Notes: generated by a model not told the origin, from the sequence alone. A stretch of 64,000 nucleotides of DNA from Neorhizobium galegae bv. officinalis (GCA_000985875.1 CCRI01000018.1:62001-126000); one strand, 5' to 3'; positions 1 to 10,543 are shown, numbered from the stretch's first letter. Numbers and translations: made by a program.

Positions 1-3000
1 CAGATGCGCCAACCATTCGCGTGCGAACGGGTTCTCTACGCGTTGGGTAAGCGACCCGTGCAATGCCTGATGGTGAAAGCGCGCTGTGCGCATTGCCCTA
101 TATCGCGGATCCGACTCCGGTCCGAGGTTCGACCACAACGCCTCCGGGAACCGCAGGCGCATGCACATCGCATCGACAGCAAGACTGAATCCTAGGGCGA
201 CGGCTTCACCATCCAATTCGAAGTGAAATTCCTTTGGAAGTGAAACGCCATCTCTAAAGCGAATGCCCGCCTCGCTGCCAAGCGCCATTCGGCGGACCTC
301 GATGGGGCTCAGTCCTTCATGCGAGTAGAACCGGACATCTTCGATCAACGACGTCCAGGGACCACCACGCGGCGGATCTAATACCAAGCCCTGATTGCGA
401 GCGACAATCTGACTGCGCCAACGCAAGCGGGCATTGGACGTGTCGACAACTGCTGCGGGCGGTGGCTGGACATGGAGGGCACGCGGCCGGTAGACGGGAA
501 CAAGCCGATCCGAACCGGCCTCCGTGACGCGCCAGTCGCCAATGTGGTCGAGACGCGCGAGTGCCTCGAGCGGAACCGCCTGTGCGCGGTTCTGGTCGAG
601 GACCGAGCAAAGCCAATGACGCTCGGACGCATGAGTGATGCCGTATCGCCTCGACACGCGGCCGGGCGCGAACTCTCGTAGGGCCTGCGCGATCGGCATA
701 GCAACTCTCTCGGGCGTTGCGATACCGGGTTGTGGCAGGACGATATCGACTTCAGGAAGGTTAAGGTCGCTGAACAGGTTCGCCGGTGCGAATTCAGGCA
801 AAGGTGAGTTGGATACTTGAAAATCTTCGCCTGGCCTCCCCCCGAGGCGCCAGTTTGTCTCGAGACGGCGAAGGGCCGTTGGCAGTACCTGCGTCATCAG
901 CGGCCGGGGGTGATCCCATAGCAATGGCAATATTGCGCTTTCATCTACCTTCAGCGCAGAAGCGAGATAGGATGTATACCGGTCGAGTTCGGCCGGAATG
1001 GTCAGGATGCGGCGGAGGAGTGCGGCGAGCGCCGTCTGCCGCGCTCGATCGTAAGCGTCGTCGCTACTGCGCGACAGGTCCCGCCACACGCTCCCCCGAC
1101 GCGCGGAACTGAGCATTTGGCTAAGATAGTCAAAGGTCGCATAGACGGCCTGGATGCGCATTATGTGCCTATTTGCGATCGGCAACGTACGAAGCGGCAA
1201 CTCGGGATCGAACAGCAAGTCATAGCCTTGATAGGCGATCCGGTCCCGGCCGTAGTCGGACAGGACGGCGACGGTCCAGGGCCGCATCTGGCGCGATCGG
1301 CCAGCGCGACCTTTGCGCTGGAGAAACTGCGCAACGTCACGCGGGGCCTTGTGCTGGATGACCGCGCCGACGCGCGGATCGTTGAATCCAACTTCGAGCG
1401 ACGCGGTCGCAACAATGATATCGAGATTGTTGCCGACGCCGGGATCCATCGACATGACGCGCCCGATAGTCTTGCGATCCTGCGGCTGAAGTGTGTGGCC
1501 TATCTCAACCACCGCCTCCCAATCCTGTCCATGCAGCTTGCGGTGCTGGACCGGCAGCGGACGGCGCAGCGAAGCCAGACCGCCGTCTGGCTTGCTCGCC
1601 AAATCGGGGACGCCGTTGCTCCGTCGACCCTCGGCGTCGAGCATGGCAAAATACATGCGGTTTGTAACATCGATGTCATCGGTGAACAGGAACACTCGTT
1701 CGCCGATCATGCCTTGGCTCTTGCGCTCATCCGGCGCGTCGAGAAGCCGGGAAAGGAGCATCCCCGTCTGGATCGTCGTCGACAGAAGAGCGGTGCGCGA
1801 CACGGGATCGCCTCGTAGCGCAAGCAGATACTCGGCGCCTTCCGCGATCATGTCATTTTTGGAAGGGGCGATTTCGGCCGACATCTGTTCGTACAAGCCG
1901 GTTAACTGCGCGAAGAAGCGGGCGCCGTCCTTGAGCGTGGCCGATAACCCGACAAACGTAACATTCCGCCGCAAGAGGCGCCGCCATCGGCGCAAGAGGA
2001 AAGCAACTTGAGCACCGGAACTACCGGCATAAGTATGAACTTCGTCCAGTAGCATCATCTCTGTCGGGCGGTGCACACGCTCGCCGATTCCAAACAGATG
2101 CCGAAAATTGTCGTCCCCCATGCGCTGGTTGAGCATCTCTGTCGTGGTGAACAGAATGTCTGGCGCCTCGGTCTGCAATCGCTCGCGGGTGAGAATGATC
2201 TCGTCGCTCTCAATAGCCGCGGAACACTCGAGGCATTCGAGCCGTTCACGTCCCGCGCGCCGATCCGCGTCCCGCCACGCCATGTCGCCCCCACAACGCG
2301 TGTCGGGGCAACGGAGATACTCGCAGACGAGCCCGCTAGCGGTTTGTCGCCAACCGCTACGCGCTTGGTGCGCCTTTTCTGCCGACCACGGCGTCGGACC
2401 GAAAAATGTTCCGATAAGGATCTTTCTTCGTCCCCGCCCGGCAAGCAAGGGATCGAGACGGCGAGCCTGGCCATAGACCTCAGCGAATTGATCCTTGAGA
2501 AGTTCGTTGCGTGGATAAAGGGCAAGGACCTTGACCCACCGGTCGCCGACGGCGTCGCGCTCAATGTGCGAAACGATCCGCGACAGCGCGGGAAGATAAA
2601 AGGCCAAGGTCTTGCCGCTACCGGTACCGGCGCTTACTAGCGTTGCTGTCGATTGCGCTGCCTCAAAGCTCCCAAGGATCCGTCCGGCGGCCGCGACCTG
2701 GAAACCTGCAAGCGCGAAACTTGGGCCATAGCTATCGACAAGCGCCGATAGTGCCGCGCGCGCGGCTTGATCGGGCGTTGCAGACGCAATCGTCGCAAGC
2801 GCTGTCGCGGGGTCGATTTCCCGCCTTGGATATCGGCGCCGCCGCCAGATGAAGCGAAAGTCGGCAACAAGGGTCGGCGCTGTCTGCCAGCCGACAGGGC
2901 CGCGATGTTGCGGAAACAGTTGACGCAGCCGGAACACGAGTCTCACGCCCTCGGCCATCCGCGATCGATATTGCGACCCCGGCACCTCACCGATATCGAA

Positions 3001-3216
3001 CAGCAAAGCACGACCGATCAGCGTGCCGATGACCTGGCCTGCGTCCGTATACGAAATCCTAACGTTCAATCTCGGATCATCGAGCAGTGTATCGATAATA
3101 CTATGCAGTTCGCCCGCCGAGACGTGGCCATCGACCAGACCCCATGTCAGCAGACGTGCCTCGCGTTGCTCGATCTCATCAAGCGCGGCGAGGAGGAGGG
3201 CTTCATCGGCTTCCAT
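1..3216 (-). CDS. dpdJ: DpdJ-like DEAD/DEVH-box helicase, 3' end beyond the window
   Basis: The frame stays open from ATG at 3216 to base 1 with no stop, giving 1072 codons of an incomplete protein. It is a superfamily 2 helicase: Walker A AGTGSGKT near residue 196, a CxxC-type cysteine cluster near residues 325-360 that probably binds zinc, DEVH box (LLDEVHTY) near 390, motif III LSATL, and motif VI QRKGRAGR near 635. A GGGGAG ribosome site lies five bases before the ATG, and the gene overlaps the previous one by 14 nt. By position, size and architecture it fits DpdJ, the large helicase of the restriction half of Dpd systems, which act on DNA lacking 7-deazaguanine modification. The family name is recalled from architecture and order, not from a search. 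Another helicase of the same fold is possible. Confidence 0.75.
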   Translation of the reverse strand, partial: MEADEALLLAALDEIEQREARLLTWGLVDGHVSAGELHSIIDTLLDDPRLNVRISYTDAGQVIGTLIGRALLFDIGEVPGSQYRSRMAEGVRLVFRLRQLFPQHRGPVGWQTAPTLVADFRFIWRRRRYPRREIDPATALATIASATPDQAARAALSALVDSYGPSFALAGFQVAAAGRILGSFEAAQSTATLVSAGTGSGKTLAFYLPALSRIVSHIERDAVGDRWVKVLALYPRNELLKDQFAEVYGQARRLDPLLAGRGRRKILIGTFFGPTPWSAEKAHQARSGWRQTASGLVCEYLRCPDTRCGGDMAWRDADRRAGRERLECLECSAAIESDEIILTRERLQTEAPDILFTTTEMLNQRMGDDNFRHLFGIGERVHRPTEMMLLDEVHTYAGSSGAQVAFLLRRWRRLLRRNVTFVGLSATLKDGARFFAQLTGLYEQMSAEIAPSKNDMIAEGAEYLLALRGDPVSRTALLSTTIQTGMLLSRLLDAPDERKSQGMIGERVFLFTDDIDVTNRMYFAMLDAEGRRSNGVPDLASKPDGGLASLRRPLPVQHRKLHGQDWEAVVEIGHTLQPQDRKTIGRVMSMDPGVGNNLDIIVATASLEVGFNDPRVGAVIQHKAPRDVAQFLQRKGRAGRSRQMRPWTVAVLSDYGRDRIAYQGYDLLFDPELPLRTLPIANRHIMRIQAVYATFDYLSQMLSSARRGSVWRDLSRSSDDAYDRARQTALAALLRRILTIPAELDRYTSYLASALKVDESAILPLLWDHPRPLMTQVLPTALRRLETNWRLGGRPGEDFQVSNSPLPEFAPANLFSDLNLPEVDIVLPQPGIATPERVAMPIAQALREFAPGRVSRRYGITHASERHWLCSVLDQNRAQAVPLEALARLDHIGDWRVTEAGSDRLVPVYRPRALHVQPPPAAVVDTSNARLRWRSQIVARNQGLVLDPPRGGPWTSLIEDVRFYSHEGLSPIEVRRMALGSEAGIRFRDGVSLPKEFHFELDGEAVALGFSLAVDAMCMRLRFPEALWSNLGPESDPRYRAMRTARFHHQALHGSLTQRVENPFAREWLAHL

Positions 3217-3937
3217 CGGCACTCCCCGGCACGATGCGGTAATTGCTGAACACATTATTGTCTTTGAGCCACTTGAGAACGTCGTCGGTCAACAAGTCGA
3301 GCTTTGCGCCGCCGCTCTGAATAGCCTCCAGGAAGCGTTTCACGTCGACCGGTACGTCAAAATCAAACTCCTTCGCCGTCGCCGTCAGTCGTGTGGCGAG
3401 TGCCTTCACGCGTTCGATCGCTGCGGCATCCGCCGGCAGTTTGTCGAACTCGGCTCGGAACGTCTGGTAGAGTTGTTCATACGTTTTGAACGCGGCGTTG
3501 TTCGATGGCGTTAAGGCTATGCGGCCTTTCACTAAGGCTGGCGCTTCGCCGGTGAATACGGTGTGCCGATATCCCTTCCAAGTGCGAGAGACAGAGTCTG
3601 AGACATCCGTAGAGGCCGCTTTTACCTCCTTAAGCAAACTCGCCCAACCGGTGCGCTCTTTCAACACGGCCGCTTTTCGTTCCGCGCTAAAGCGATTGAG
3701 CAGAGTCGCAGCCCGTTTGCGTGCCGTTCCGAGCGAGGGCGGTTCGGGCGTTTCGATTCCCGAACCGAGGAGTAGCGCACGTTGGTCGAGGGCGCGGCTG
3801 AGTTCCGCTGCAAGCGGCGCGAGGTCCGTGCGCAGGTCCTCAAGTAGCCCGGTTTCCTGGACATTCGCACCAAGCAGGTCAAGCGTGACGAGACGTTCGT
3901 GGAGCGCCTTGGTACGCGCAGGGAGCGATTTTGTCAT
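3203..3937 (-). CDS. dpdI: DpdI-like helical protein
   Basis: This is a 244-aa protein rich in Ala, Leu, Lys and Glu, with long predicted helices (residues about 5-60, 85-120 and 150-200) and no catalytic motif I can recognise. The start ATG overlaps the stop of the preceding gene as ATGA, so translation is probably coupled to dpdH. The name rests only on its place between the DpdH-like ATPase and the DpdJ-like helicase and on its size. A structural or coiled-coil partner of those two proteins is a reasonable inference, but no biochemical role can be read from the sequence. Confidence 0.6.
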   Translation of the reverse strand: MTKSLPARTKALHERLVTLDLLGANVQETGLLEDLRTDLAPLAAELSRALDQRALLLGSGIETPEPPSLGTARKRAATLLNRFSAERKAAVLKERTGWASLLKEVKAASTDVSDSVSRTWKGYRHTVFTGEAPALVKGRIALTPSNNAAFKTYEQLYQTFRAEFDKLPADAAAIERVKALATRLTATAKEFDFDVPVDVKRFLEAIQSGGAKLDLLTDDVLKWLKDNNVFSNYRIVPGSADGSR

Positions 3938-6900
3938 TCGGCAGCCTCCGTTGCGTCCTGTGACTTTCCACTCGCACCTTCGAGCAGGGCGGTGATCTCC
4001 GCCGCGACAGAGTCAGGGTTCGATTGTCCGCGAACCCCCTCTTGTTGCGTTACACGTGGTTCGGCTTTCGACACGATCTGATTGGCGAGAGCCAGGAACG
4101 ACATGGTCCGCTGGATCAATCCAAGATCGAGCGACCCAAGCGAGTTCAGCAACTTGGGGATTTGCTCACGGTCGGCTTCCTCGACGATAACGGCCGTTTT
4201 TTCCATCAAATCAACAAAGCGGCTGGTCTGGAACTCTGTCAGGCGAATGTCGAGTTCGCTGTTCTTGATTGTGACGTCATCCGGCCAGCAATTGGTCTTC
4301 TGCAACAGCGTGATGACTTCCCGCAAGTCCGCAACGAAAGTGGCCTTGTCAAAGCTTTCGTCGACATAGTCGGCGATCTCGCTGCGAAAGGCGCGGAGCT
4401 TGGTTATGACCGAGTGCAACTTTCCCCAAATGCGCGCGTCCATCATGGTCGAAATGAAGTTTCGCGCCCCTTCGGGAAGGCCATCCGGAAGCGGCCCTGA
4501 TGGCGGATCCCCCGCAAGCACGTCAAGCAACCGGGGGCTGTCAATCGCGAAAGGCTTGTTTCCGGTGCCCTGGAAGCTGGCGATGCCATCGAGCAAAAGC
4601 TCTTGCAGGATCGTGCGCGTGCTCCGTCCATTGGTAGATCCCATTGCCTGACTGCGAAGCTGATCCCAGCTTTCTTCGAACGCCTGTGTCTCCACCTGGG
4701 GTGCCGGCGAGAAGAGGCCGCGCAGAAGTGGTTCCGCGCCCGTTGGCCGAACCGGAGGGGACAGGCCGACGATACGCGCCTGGTTCAGCAGGGCGCGGCC
4801 AATGACAGCGGTCTGCAAATTGGACTCTGCAATGAGCAGCGGGACCAATTGTGCGACCAGTCGCTCGATGATCGCCGCACTTGCGACATAATCGAGATCC
4901 GCTTCGGGATAATCCCAGCGATGGTCATTATAGCCGAAGCGCAACGCGCCGAGAAAACCCTCACGCAGTGTGCCATCCTCATCGTCATGCCGGTCACAGA
5001 CGATCAAGATTCGCCCCACGAGCGGGTTGTTGCGGGCACCTGCAATGGAAAGCCAGCCGATCTTGATTTCCTGTTCAGGAATACGAAGAGCCGGCCAGTT
5101 GATCGCACCCTTCAACATTGCCAACAGGGCATTTCTCAATTCACGGGCTTCGGTTTGCACCAATTCCGCTCCGGACGCCCAAGCGTCGAGCCGTTTCGAC
5201 CACGCAGCGATGCGCGGGTCCTGCTGAACTGCGACAGGCGACTGCGGATTAGGTAACGATACCGGCTCCTTCCCTCTCGCTGGTTCGGTCGGTTCGCTTG
5301 ACGGTCTCTGTTCGGATCGAAACGCGATACTGGCGAGGTCCGCAGGCGTCGGCAGCGAAAAGGTCGAGAAAATGGCTGGGGGCACGTGCGCCAGTGCGGC
5401 TTGGTCGGATGCGTTGCCTGCCCAAACAGCCAATGCGGATGCCAGTCGCCGCTTGACCTGCTCCGTCTGGGTGGCTTGGCGGACTAGTCCGGCAAGATAG
5501 ACGTTTGGGCGCAGCCCATGAAAATCGGGCGGGGGAAAATCCCCGTTGAGAAACGCGTTCCGCATCAGCAGCGGACGTCGGAGGATCTCATTGATGACAC
5601 GACGCGGATTGAAGACAAGCTTGCTTGCTTCCGCAAGATGCAGTTCAATCAGTTGCTCAACGGCCAAGCGGTTGAACGGAAACAGGGCGTGCCCGCGCGC
5701 GGAGTACCCAAAAGCGTTAAGGGCTTCGCCTTCAGTGTCGCTTTGCTCCTCGTCGTGCCAAACTGGAAGCCAGCCAACCAGACCATCGCCGTCTGAGGTA
5801 TGTTTGCCGAATTGCTTGCGCAAGCCATCTTCACCCCACCGAGCGGCATTGAGATAGGCTCCGACCATTTCGACCGCAGCAGCTTTCACCTCGTCATCAC
5901 TCTGCTCGCGGTTGCCGATCACCCAAACCCGTTGTGCACGGGTCAAAATGGTGTCACGCGATGCAAGGTAGCCATCGGTAAGCGCGATTGCCGTGCGCAT
6001 CGTCGCGCGTACCTTCTTGCCGTCGTGCGTGCCTTCCTGCACGCAAACCTTCAGAAGCACGTCCTGGATACCTGAAAGCGCTGCAAAATCTTCGACAAGC
6101 AGAACGAGATCCATGTCGTCTTTCAGCAGTATTTCGCGGATCCCGAGGATGATATCCTGAAGCGTGATCCCTCCAGTACTCTGTTCAAGCTGGAAGACAT
6201 TGCCGATCGCAGTATCGACGATCTTATTGAGCAAATCGACTGCAATCTCGCGCCGACGAACATCCTGTACCGCGAGCTGAGTCTGATAATAGGTCCTGAC
6301 CGAGAGTGCCGCGCTGTTGAGATCGACATCATCAGGCAGGACGAGATCGTCGACGAAAAACTGCGATTGGGTCTCGTCGCCTTCAGCACCGTCCTCCCGG
6401 CCTTTCAGTGCACGCGCCACCACTCTGGCAAGCACAACGTTGTCGAAATGATCCTTCAGTGCCGCATCACCGAACAGCTTCGGCAGCATCTGTGCATGGC
6501 CAATAAGCGGTCTTAACTCAGCAGCGCGTTCCCTGTGCTCGCGCAATTCGGTCGTGAGTGTTTCGGCCCGACCTGCCAAAGCATTCTCAATCTGTGCCCG
6601 GAAAAGGACTACGGCCTTCCGTTTGTCGACTTCGGCAATCGCGCGGGTAAGTTCCGATCGGGCCTGTTCAAACCGCGAGTCTTTAGCCAAAGGTTCCAGT
6701 ATCAATTCGACGACGCGGCGAAGGCTCGCGCTCTTGGGGATGCGAATTATATGGAGCCGCTTGCGCTGCGGCGATCGCTGCAACTGCGCATCGAGCCATC
6801 GAATAATGTGCGACTTGCCGACGCCCGAGGGTCCGGTGACAGGAAATAATAGATACCCGCCAGGAACGTCATCGGAAAGAAAGGCGTCGAGTAATTCTTG

Positions 6901-7056
6901 CTCTGACGCAGGGTTTTCAATATTTGTGCCCGCATTTCTGGTAGTGAGCGCTGCTGGCTGATGTACTGCAAGCAGGACAGAAACGTCCGCCGTTTCGGCT
7001 TCGTTCTTAATGCAGGCGTTGACCTGGTCGGCCACAGGCCAGTATCTTTCAAGCAT
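3934..7056 (-). CDS. dpdH: DpdH-like P-loop ATPase
   Basis: This 1040-aa protein has an N-terminal P-loop (TGPSGVGKSHIIRW, near residues 75-90) and an aspartate-rich LVLLVEDFAAL segment near residue 325 that fits a Walker B strand. The rest is a long mostly helical body without other recognisable motifs. This is a STAND/AAA-like layout: an ATPase head on a large effector or sensor region. The ATG at 7056 shares one base with the TGA of dpdG, and MLERYWPVAD is the natural start; an upstream in-frame ATG at 7107 lies inside dpdG. Within Dpd systems DpdH belongs to the restriction module rather than to base synthesis. Assignment is by architecture and synteny. Confidence 0.72.
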   Translation of the reverse strand: MLERYWPVADQVNACIKNEAETADVSVLLAVHQPAALTTRNAGTNIENPASEQELLDAFLSDDVPGGYLLFPVTGPSGVGKSHIIRWLDAQLQRSPQRKRLHIIRIPKSASLRRVVELILEPLAKDSRFEQARSELTRAIAEVDKRKAVVLFRAQIENALAGRAETLTTELREHRERAAELRPLIGHAQMLPKLFGDAALKDHFDNVVLARVVARALKGREDGAEGDETQSQFFVDDLVLPDDVDLNSAALSVRTYYQTQLAVQDVRRREIAVDLLNKIVDTAIGNVFQLEQSTGGITLQDIILGIREILLKDDMDLVLLVEDFAALSGIQDVLLKVCVQEGTHDGKKVRATMRTAIALTDGYLASRDTILTRAQRVWVIGNREQSDDEVKAAAVEMVGAYLNAARWGEDGLRKQFGKHTSDGDGLVGWLPVWHDEEQSDTEGEALNAFGYSARGHALFPFNRLAVEQLIELHLAEASKLVFNPRRVINEILRRPLLMRNAFLNGDFPPPDFHGLRPNVYLAGLVRQATQTEQVKRRLASALAVWAGNASDQAALAHVPPAIFSTFSLPTPADLASIAFRSEQRPSSEPTEPARGKEPVSLPNPQSPVAVQQDPRIAAWSKRLDAWASGAELVQTEARELRNALLAMLKGAINWPALRIPEQEIKIGWLSIAGARNNPLVGRILIVCDRHDDEDGTLREGFLGALRFGYNDHRWDYPEADLDYVASAAIIERLVAQLVPLLIAESNLQTAVIGRALLNQARIVGLSPPVRPTGAEPLLRGLFSPAPQVETQAFEESWDQLRSQAMGSTNGRSTRTILQELLLDGIASFQGTGNKPFAIDSPRLLDVLAGDPPSGPLPDGLPEGARNFISTMMDARIWGKLHSVITKLRAFRSEIADYVDESFDKATFVADLREVITLLQKTNCWPDDVTIKNSELDIRLTEFQTSRFVDLMEKTAVIVEEADREQIPKLLNSLGSLDLGLIQRTMSFLALANQIVSKAEPRVTQQEGVRGQSNPDSVAAEITALLEGASGKSQDATEAAE

Positions 7057-7961
7057 CACCGGTCCCTTCCTGGCTGAATAAGGCCGATATGCGATACATC
7101 TCGCCACGTGCGCCCATTGCTGCCCGTCAGTGTCACCACACCTTCGGTATCGCTTCGGTCCGAAAGCGTGATGAAACCCTCTCGATCAAGACGCTGGAGC
7201 GCGCGCGACAACGACGACGAGGCGAGGCCAGCACGCGGCCGGGACCATGCGGTATCCTTCAGCGCAGCCTCAACCTGTGCCCTGTAGGCGCCGCCGTCTA
7301 ATACAGGCAGCTCGGCGGCGGCGCGCTCGACGAAAGCCGGCGCGGACAGCTCTTTGCGCGACGCGAAAATATTGGGCAGAGCGTCGCGTAGTGCCTGAGT
7401 GGGATCAACAACCCACTGCATGCCGTCGCGAGCAAAGCCCAAGTACATCATCCAGGCCTTCAGGCCGTTCCATCGCGTGTCATTCTTCCCGATGGTCTGC
7501 TTGGTCGAGTCTGCGATCTGCGCCTCCTCCAGCACAGCAAGCTTCTTCACGTTCCCATCGAGCGCATAGACATCCTGTGCAAGCATCCATGAAACGGCAC
7601 GGGAAAGGTCAGCTGACTTCGACCGCTCGCGCTCCCAGAAGCGCTCATTGTTCTCAGCCAACATTGCGACGGCACGCACGATCGCCGGCAACCGTTGTTC
7701 AGCCTCATCCGCCGTCTTGCCGAGACCCGAGCGATATCGCTCGGCGATGCAGACATCTGCGCCAGCTTCCCCGCTGAATAGGCCGAGCTCGGTCCATCGG
7801 TTGAGCGTCTGGTTCAACTGAAGTGTTTCAACCGCATCCACAGCACCGCCGCAGGCAAGAAGCAGATCTTCGCGGCTACGCGGACCAAATCGGACCGCCG
7901 CACGGACCAGCACGATCAGGACGGTGTAGAGACCGTCACTAGCCTGGTTCAATACACTCAA
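7056..7961 (-). CDS. dpdG: DpdG-like protein
   Basis: This 301-aa protein sits between the RecQ-like helicase and the P-loop ATPase. It starts at TTG 7961, which overlaps the dpdF stop as TTGA, so no spacer exists and coupling is likely. The C-terminal part (about 230-285, SSLSRALQRLDREGFITLSD) reads like a winged-helix segment, and the N-terminal part is helical with an RFGPRSREDLLLACGG stretch. I see no enzyme motif. Position and length match DpdG, whose function within Dpd restriction is not defined. A DNA- or partner-binding adaptor is my inference from the winged-helix-like tail. Confidence 0.65.
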   Translation of the reverse strand: MSVLNQASDGLYTVLIVLVRAAVRFGPRSREDLLLACGGAVDAVETLQLNQTLNRWTELGLFSGEAGADVCIAERYRSGLGKTADEAEQRLPAIVRAVAMLAENNERFWERERSKSADLSRAVSWMLAQDVYALDGNVKKLAVLEEAQIADSTKQTIGKNDTRWNGLKAWMMYLGFARDGMQWVVDPTQALRDALPNIFASRKELSAPAFVERAAAELPVLDGGAYRAQVEAALKDTAWSRPRAGLASSSLSRALQRLDREGFITLSDRSDTEGVVTLTGSNGRTWRDVSHIGLIQPGRDR

Positions 7962-10543
7962 CGTTGAACCCCCAGCCGGAATTGATCAGTTGTCAGAACA
8001 TTAGAGCCAGCATCGGCAATTCGGCGAGTGGCGTTCCATGGGTCCACTGTCGAAGTCGGCGCGATAATGACATGCAGGGGACGTTTCATGAAAAATAAAC
8101 CCTTCGCACGCGCCATACCGTTATTCCCCGACCAGAGTGTCACCCTGGGAAGTTCGTAAGAGGATGGCCACAACGCTTCTTCTTCCAGCGACTGAAGCAA
8201 AAGAATATGATCATCACTGTATTTATGCAGGCTCATCAGGGCCTGGTTTCGCTGCCTGAATGGTGAGGGTACGCTGATCTCTCGAACCCCAAACAGTGCA
8301 ACGAAGTCGCGCAATAGTCCAATCAGGGACACATCGTCGACAGTCTCCTGGACGGGCATGATCACAGGTTCGCGAAGATCAAGATGGGGGAACCGATTGA
8401 TGAAGTGACTGAGATCAAAATGACCGACTTGCTCGATACCATATGCGGGTGGCGCAGAATAATTGACATCCACTGGCACGGTCCGTCTGTGAACTGGGCA
8501 TCCGCCGCACGCGCGCGACACGATGACCGACCTTCCCGGTGCATTGCTGCGATAGAGTTTGTCGAGCAGGATCGAGACCTCGTGGGTGCCGCTTAGCAAT
8601 TGGTCGAGCAAGGTTCGGTTTTCGGTCGCGGCATTGAACGCACGCTTCCGCTCCTCGCCAAGGAGGCTTTCAAAACGATCTCGGCTCAAGTGGCCGAACT
8701 CGGACATGCTCACCACGGTTCGCTGGAAATATTCCGACCAATTTTCGTCGCTCCCAAACGCGACCGCGCCTCCACCGTCATCCTGTTGCCGAAGATTGCG
8801 GGCTGGGGGAAGCGATTCGAGATCGAGAATACCTGCTCGCGCCATCATGATCAACGTGCGCATATTCCATTCCTGGTTGTAATCGGACTGCCTTCGGAGC
8901 CGCGGAGCAACGGCCGTCAGATCTATGTCAAGCAACCGTCCCACTGTATCGAGATGCTTGGCGCCGCTGTACATCATTGACCAGCGTTCGAACGCGAGAT
9001 CGTCGCTGATCAGCGACGGCGCCGCAATCTGGTTTGCCGTCTCTTGATCGTCGCGCGAATAGATCAAGAATGACGCCGACGGGCAGCCATCGCGTCCTCC
9101 ACGTCCCACTTCCTGGTAAAAACGATCAAGCGTCTCGGGCACGGCGGCATGAATGACGGTGCGGACGTCGCGCTTGTCGATGCCAACCCCGAAGGCCGAG
9201 GTGGCAACGATACCATCGAGGCGAGCCTCTGACCAATCGTCAATGATGCGCAGACGACCAGCGTTCGGTGTCTCGCCGTGAAAGCAATCGATACGCCCAT
9301 AACCTTCGCTTCGCAGTCGCCGGATCCAGCGTTTCGCATCTTCGCGCTTTGTCACATAGAGGATGAACGGACGTGGCGCTTGGCGCAGAAGTTCAAGGAC
9401 CTTGCGCTCCTTGTCTTCGGGGTCGTCCTCACGGTGAATCCAATACTGTGGCTCTGGCCTGAGGTGGACCGAGGCGACCATCTGGACAGTCCGTGCCGGC
9501 CCGAAAAGCGCGTCTATTGTCTCGATCGTGTCTGGGGTGAGGGTCGCGGACATGAGTAGGGTTCGGAACCGGCGGCCCTCAGGGCACTCGTTAAGTAGTC
9601 CGCGCCGCACGCCCGACAGCATTTGGAAATCGGGGCGGAAGCTGTCACCCCATTGGCTCACGAGGTGGGCCTCGTCGACGACAAAATATGAAATCAGTCC
9701 GGACCGCGCCGCATGATAAAGCGAGGGCAGCAACGCGCCTGATACCGCCTCGGGCGAACAATATAGTATCCCTTGGCGACCCTCACGAATGGCAGACTTT
9801 ATTGCGGCGCGGTCCTCTTCGCGAAGACCCGCATGCCAGGCAAGTGCAGGGACGTCGCGGCGGGGGTAACGGCGTTTGAGCATTTGCCGCATCTGCCGCG
9901 CTTGGTCCAGTACCAGCGCGGTCGTCGGCACGATACAAACTGAGAGACCACCTTCAATGCCCCGCGCCAGTACAGGGGCCTGGCCGACGAAGCTCTTGCC
10001 CGACCCAGTCGGCAAAGCGACCATCAAAGTCTCGCCGGGCGGTAGCAGAAAGGCGCTGCGCACCGCTTCTCGCTGCCCTGGGGAAACGTAAGTGTCGAAG
10101 CCACTCGCCTCGCCGAGAAATGGGTCGATGGGTCGCTGCCAGTCGAGGCGGACGCTCTGCTCGGCAAAGATATCTTCGAACACCGGATTATCGCGGTCGT
10201 CGAGCCAAGCAGCCTGCCAGGGTCTTGCTTCGATAAGGATATATCCGTGTGCTTCGCTGTGAGCGCGAATGCCGAAAGCCGCCCAGTCATCCCTGCTTGG
10301 CCAACCGGTTCTACACGGAACCCGTAACTGGGCTTGCTGGCCGGCACGCAACGATTGCCTACGAAGCGCGTGCCTGAAAAGCGCCATCGCGTCGTACGGA
10401 CTATCCAGTCCACCGGTTTGCTTTGAGGCGAGGAGCACCTGGTTCAGCCTGTCAAAAATGCCGTCGACGGGCGGTGGCCGGGTATCAACCTTGGAGAGGT
10501 CTAGGAGAGCTTCCTGCAGGCTTCCAAAATCATACACTGGCAT
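7958..10543 (-). CDS. dpdF: DpdF-like RecQ-type DEAH helicase
   Basis: This is an 861-aa superfamily 2 helicase of RecQ type. Motifs in order are Walker A (LPTGSGKSFVG, about residue 180), DEAH box (VVDEAHLVSQWGDSFRPDF, about 285), motif III (LLMSATLTPDT), and motifs V-VI (ATSAFGVGIDKRDVRTVIH, then YQEVGRGGRDG, about 450-490). A short Cys pair (CGGCPVH) near residue 680 is all that remains of the RecQ zinc-binding region. The ATG shares a base with the dpdE stop (TGATG). RecQ helicases unwind DNA 3'-5'; in this setting the protein is expected to help translocate on or unwind invading DNA. Synteny with the SNF2 gene upstream and the ATPase downstream supports DpdF. Confidence 0.75.
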   Translation of the reverse strand: MPVYDFGSLQEALLDLSKVDTRPPPVDGIFDRLNQVLLASKQTGGLDSPYDAMALFRHALRRQSLRAGQQAQLRVPCRTGWPSRDDWAAFGIRAHSEAHGYILIEARPWQAAWLDDRDNPVFEDIFAEQSVRLDWQRPIDPFLGEASGFDTYVSPGQREAVRSAFLLPPGETLMVALPTGSGKSFVGQAPVLARGIEGGLSVCIVPTTALVLDQARQMRQMLKRRYPRRDVPALAWHAGLREEDRAAIKSAIREGRQGILYCSPEAVSGALLPSLYHAARSGLISYFVVDEAHLVSQWGDSFRPDFQMLSGVRRGLLNECPEGRRFRTLLMSATLTPDTIETIDALFGPARTVQMVASVHLRPEPQYWIHREDDPEDKERKVLELLRQAPRPFILYVTKREDAKRWIRRLRSEGYGRIDCFHGETPNAGRLRIIDDWSEARLDGIVATSAFGVGIDKRDVRTVIHAAVPETLDRFYQEVGRGGRDGCPSASFLIYSRDDQETANQIAAPSLISDDLAFERWSMMYSGAKHLDTVGRLLDIDLTAVAPRLRRQSDYNQEWNMRTLIMMARAGILDLESLPPARNLRQQDDGGGAVAFGSDENWSEYFQRTVVSMSEFGHLSRDRFESLLGEERKRAFNAATENRTLLDQLLSGTHEVSILLDKLYRSNAPGRSVIVSRACGGCPVHRRTVPVDVNYSAPPAYGIEQVGHFDLSHFINRFPHLDLREPVIMPVQETVDDVSLIGLLRDFVALFGVREISVPSPFRQRNQALMSLHKYSDDHILLLQSLEEEALWPSSYELPRVTLWSGNNGMARAKGLFFMKRPLHVIIAPTSTVDPWNATRRIADAGSNVLTTDQFRLGVQR

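Noticed and set aside
1117..1818. 233-codon plus-strand frame
   Set aside because: It lies opposite the dpdJ helicase motifs, and the minus-strand frame encodes conserved helicase sequence throughout.
7608..7617. A third GTCAGCTGAC core, as in the parS-like sites
   Set aside because: It lies inside the dpdG coding sequence, lacks the flanking bases of the two repABC sites and is far from the partition genes, so chance is the better explanation.
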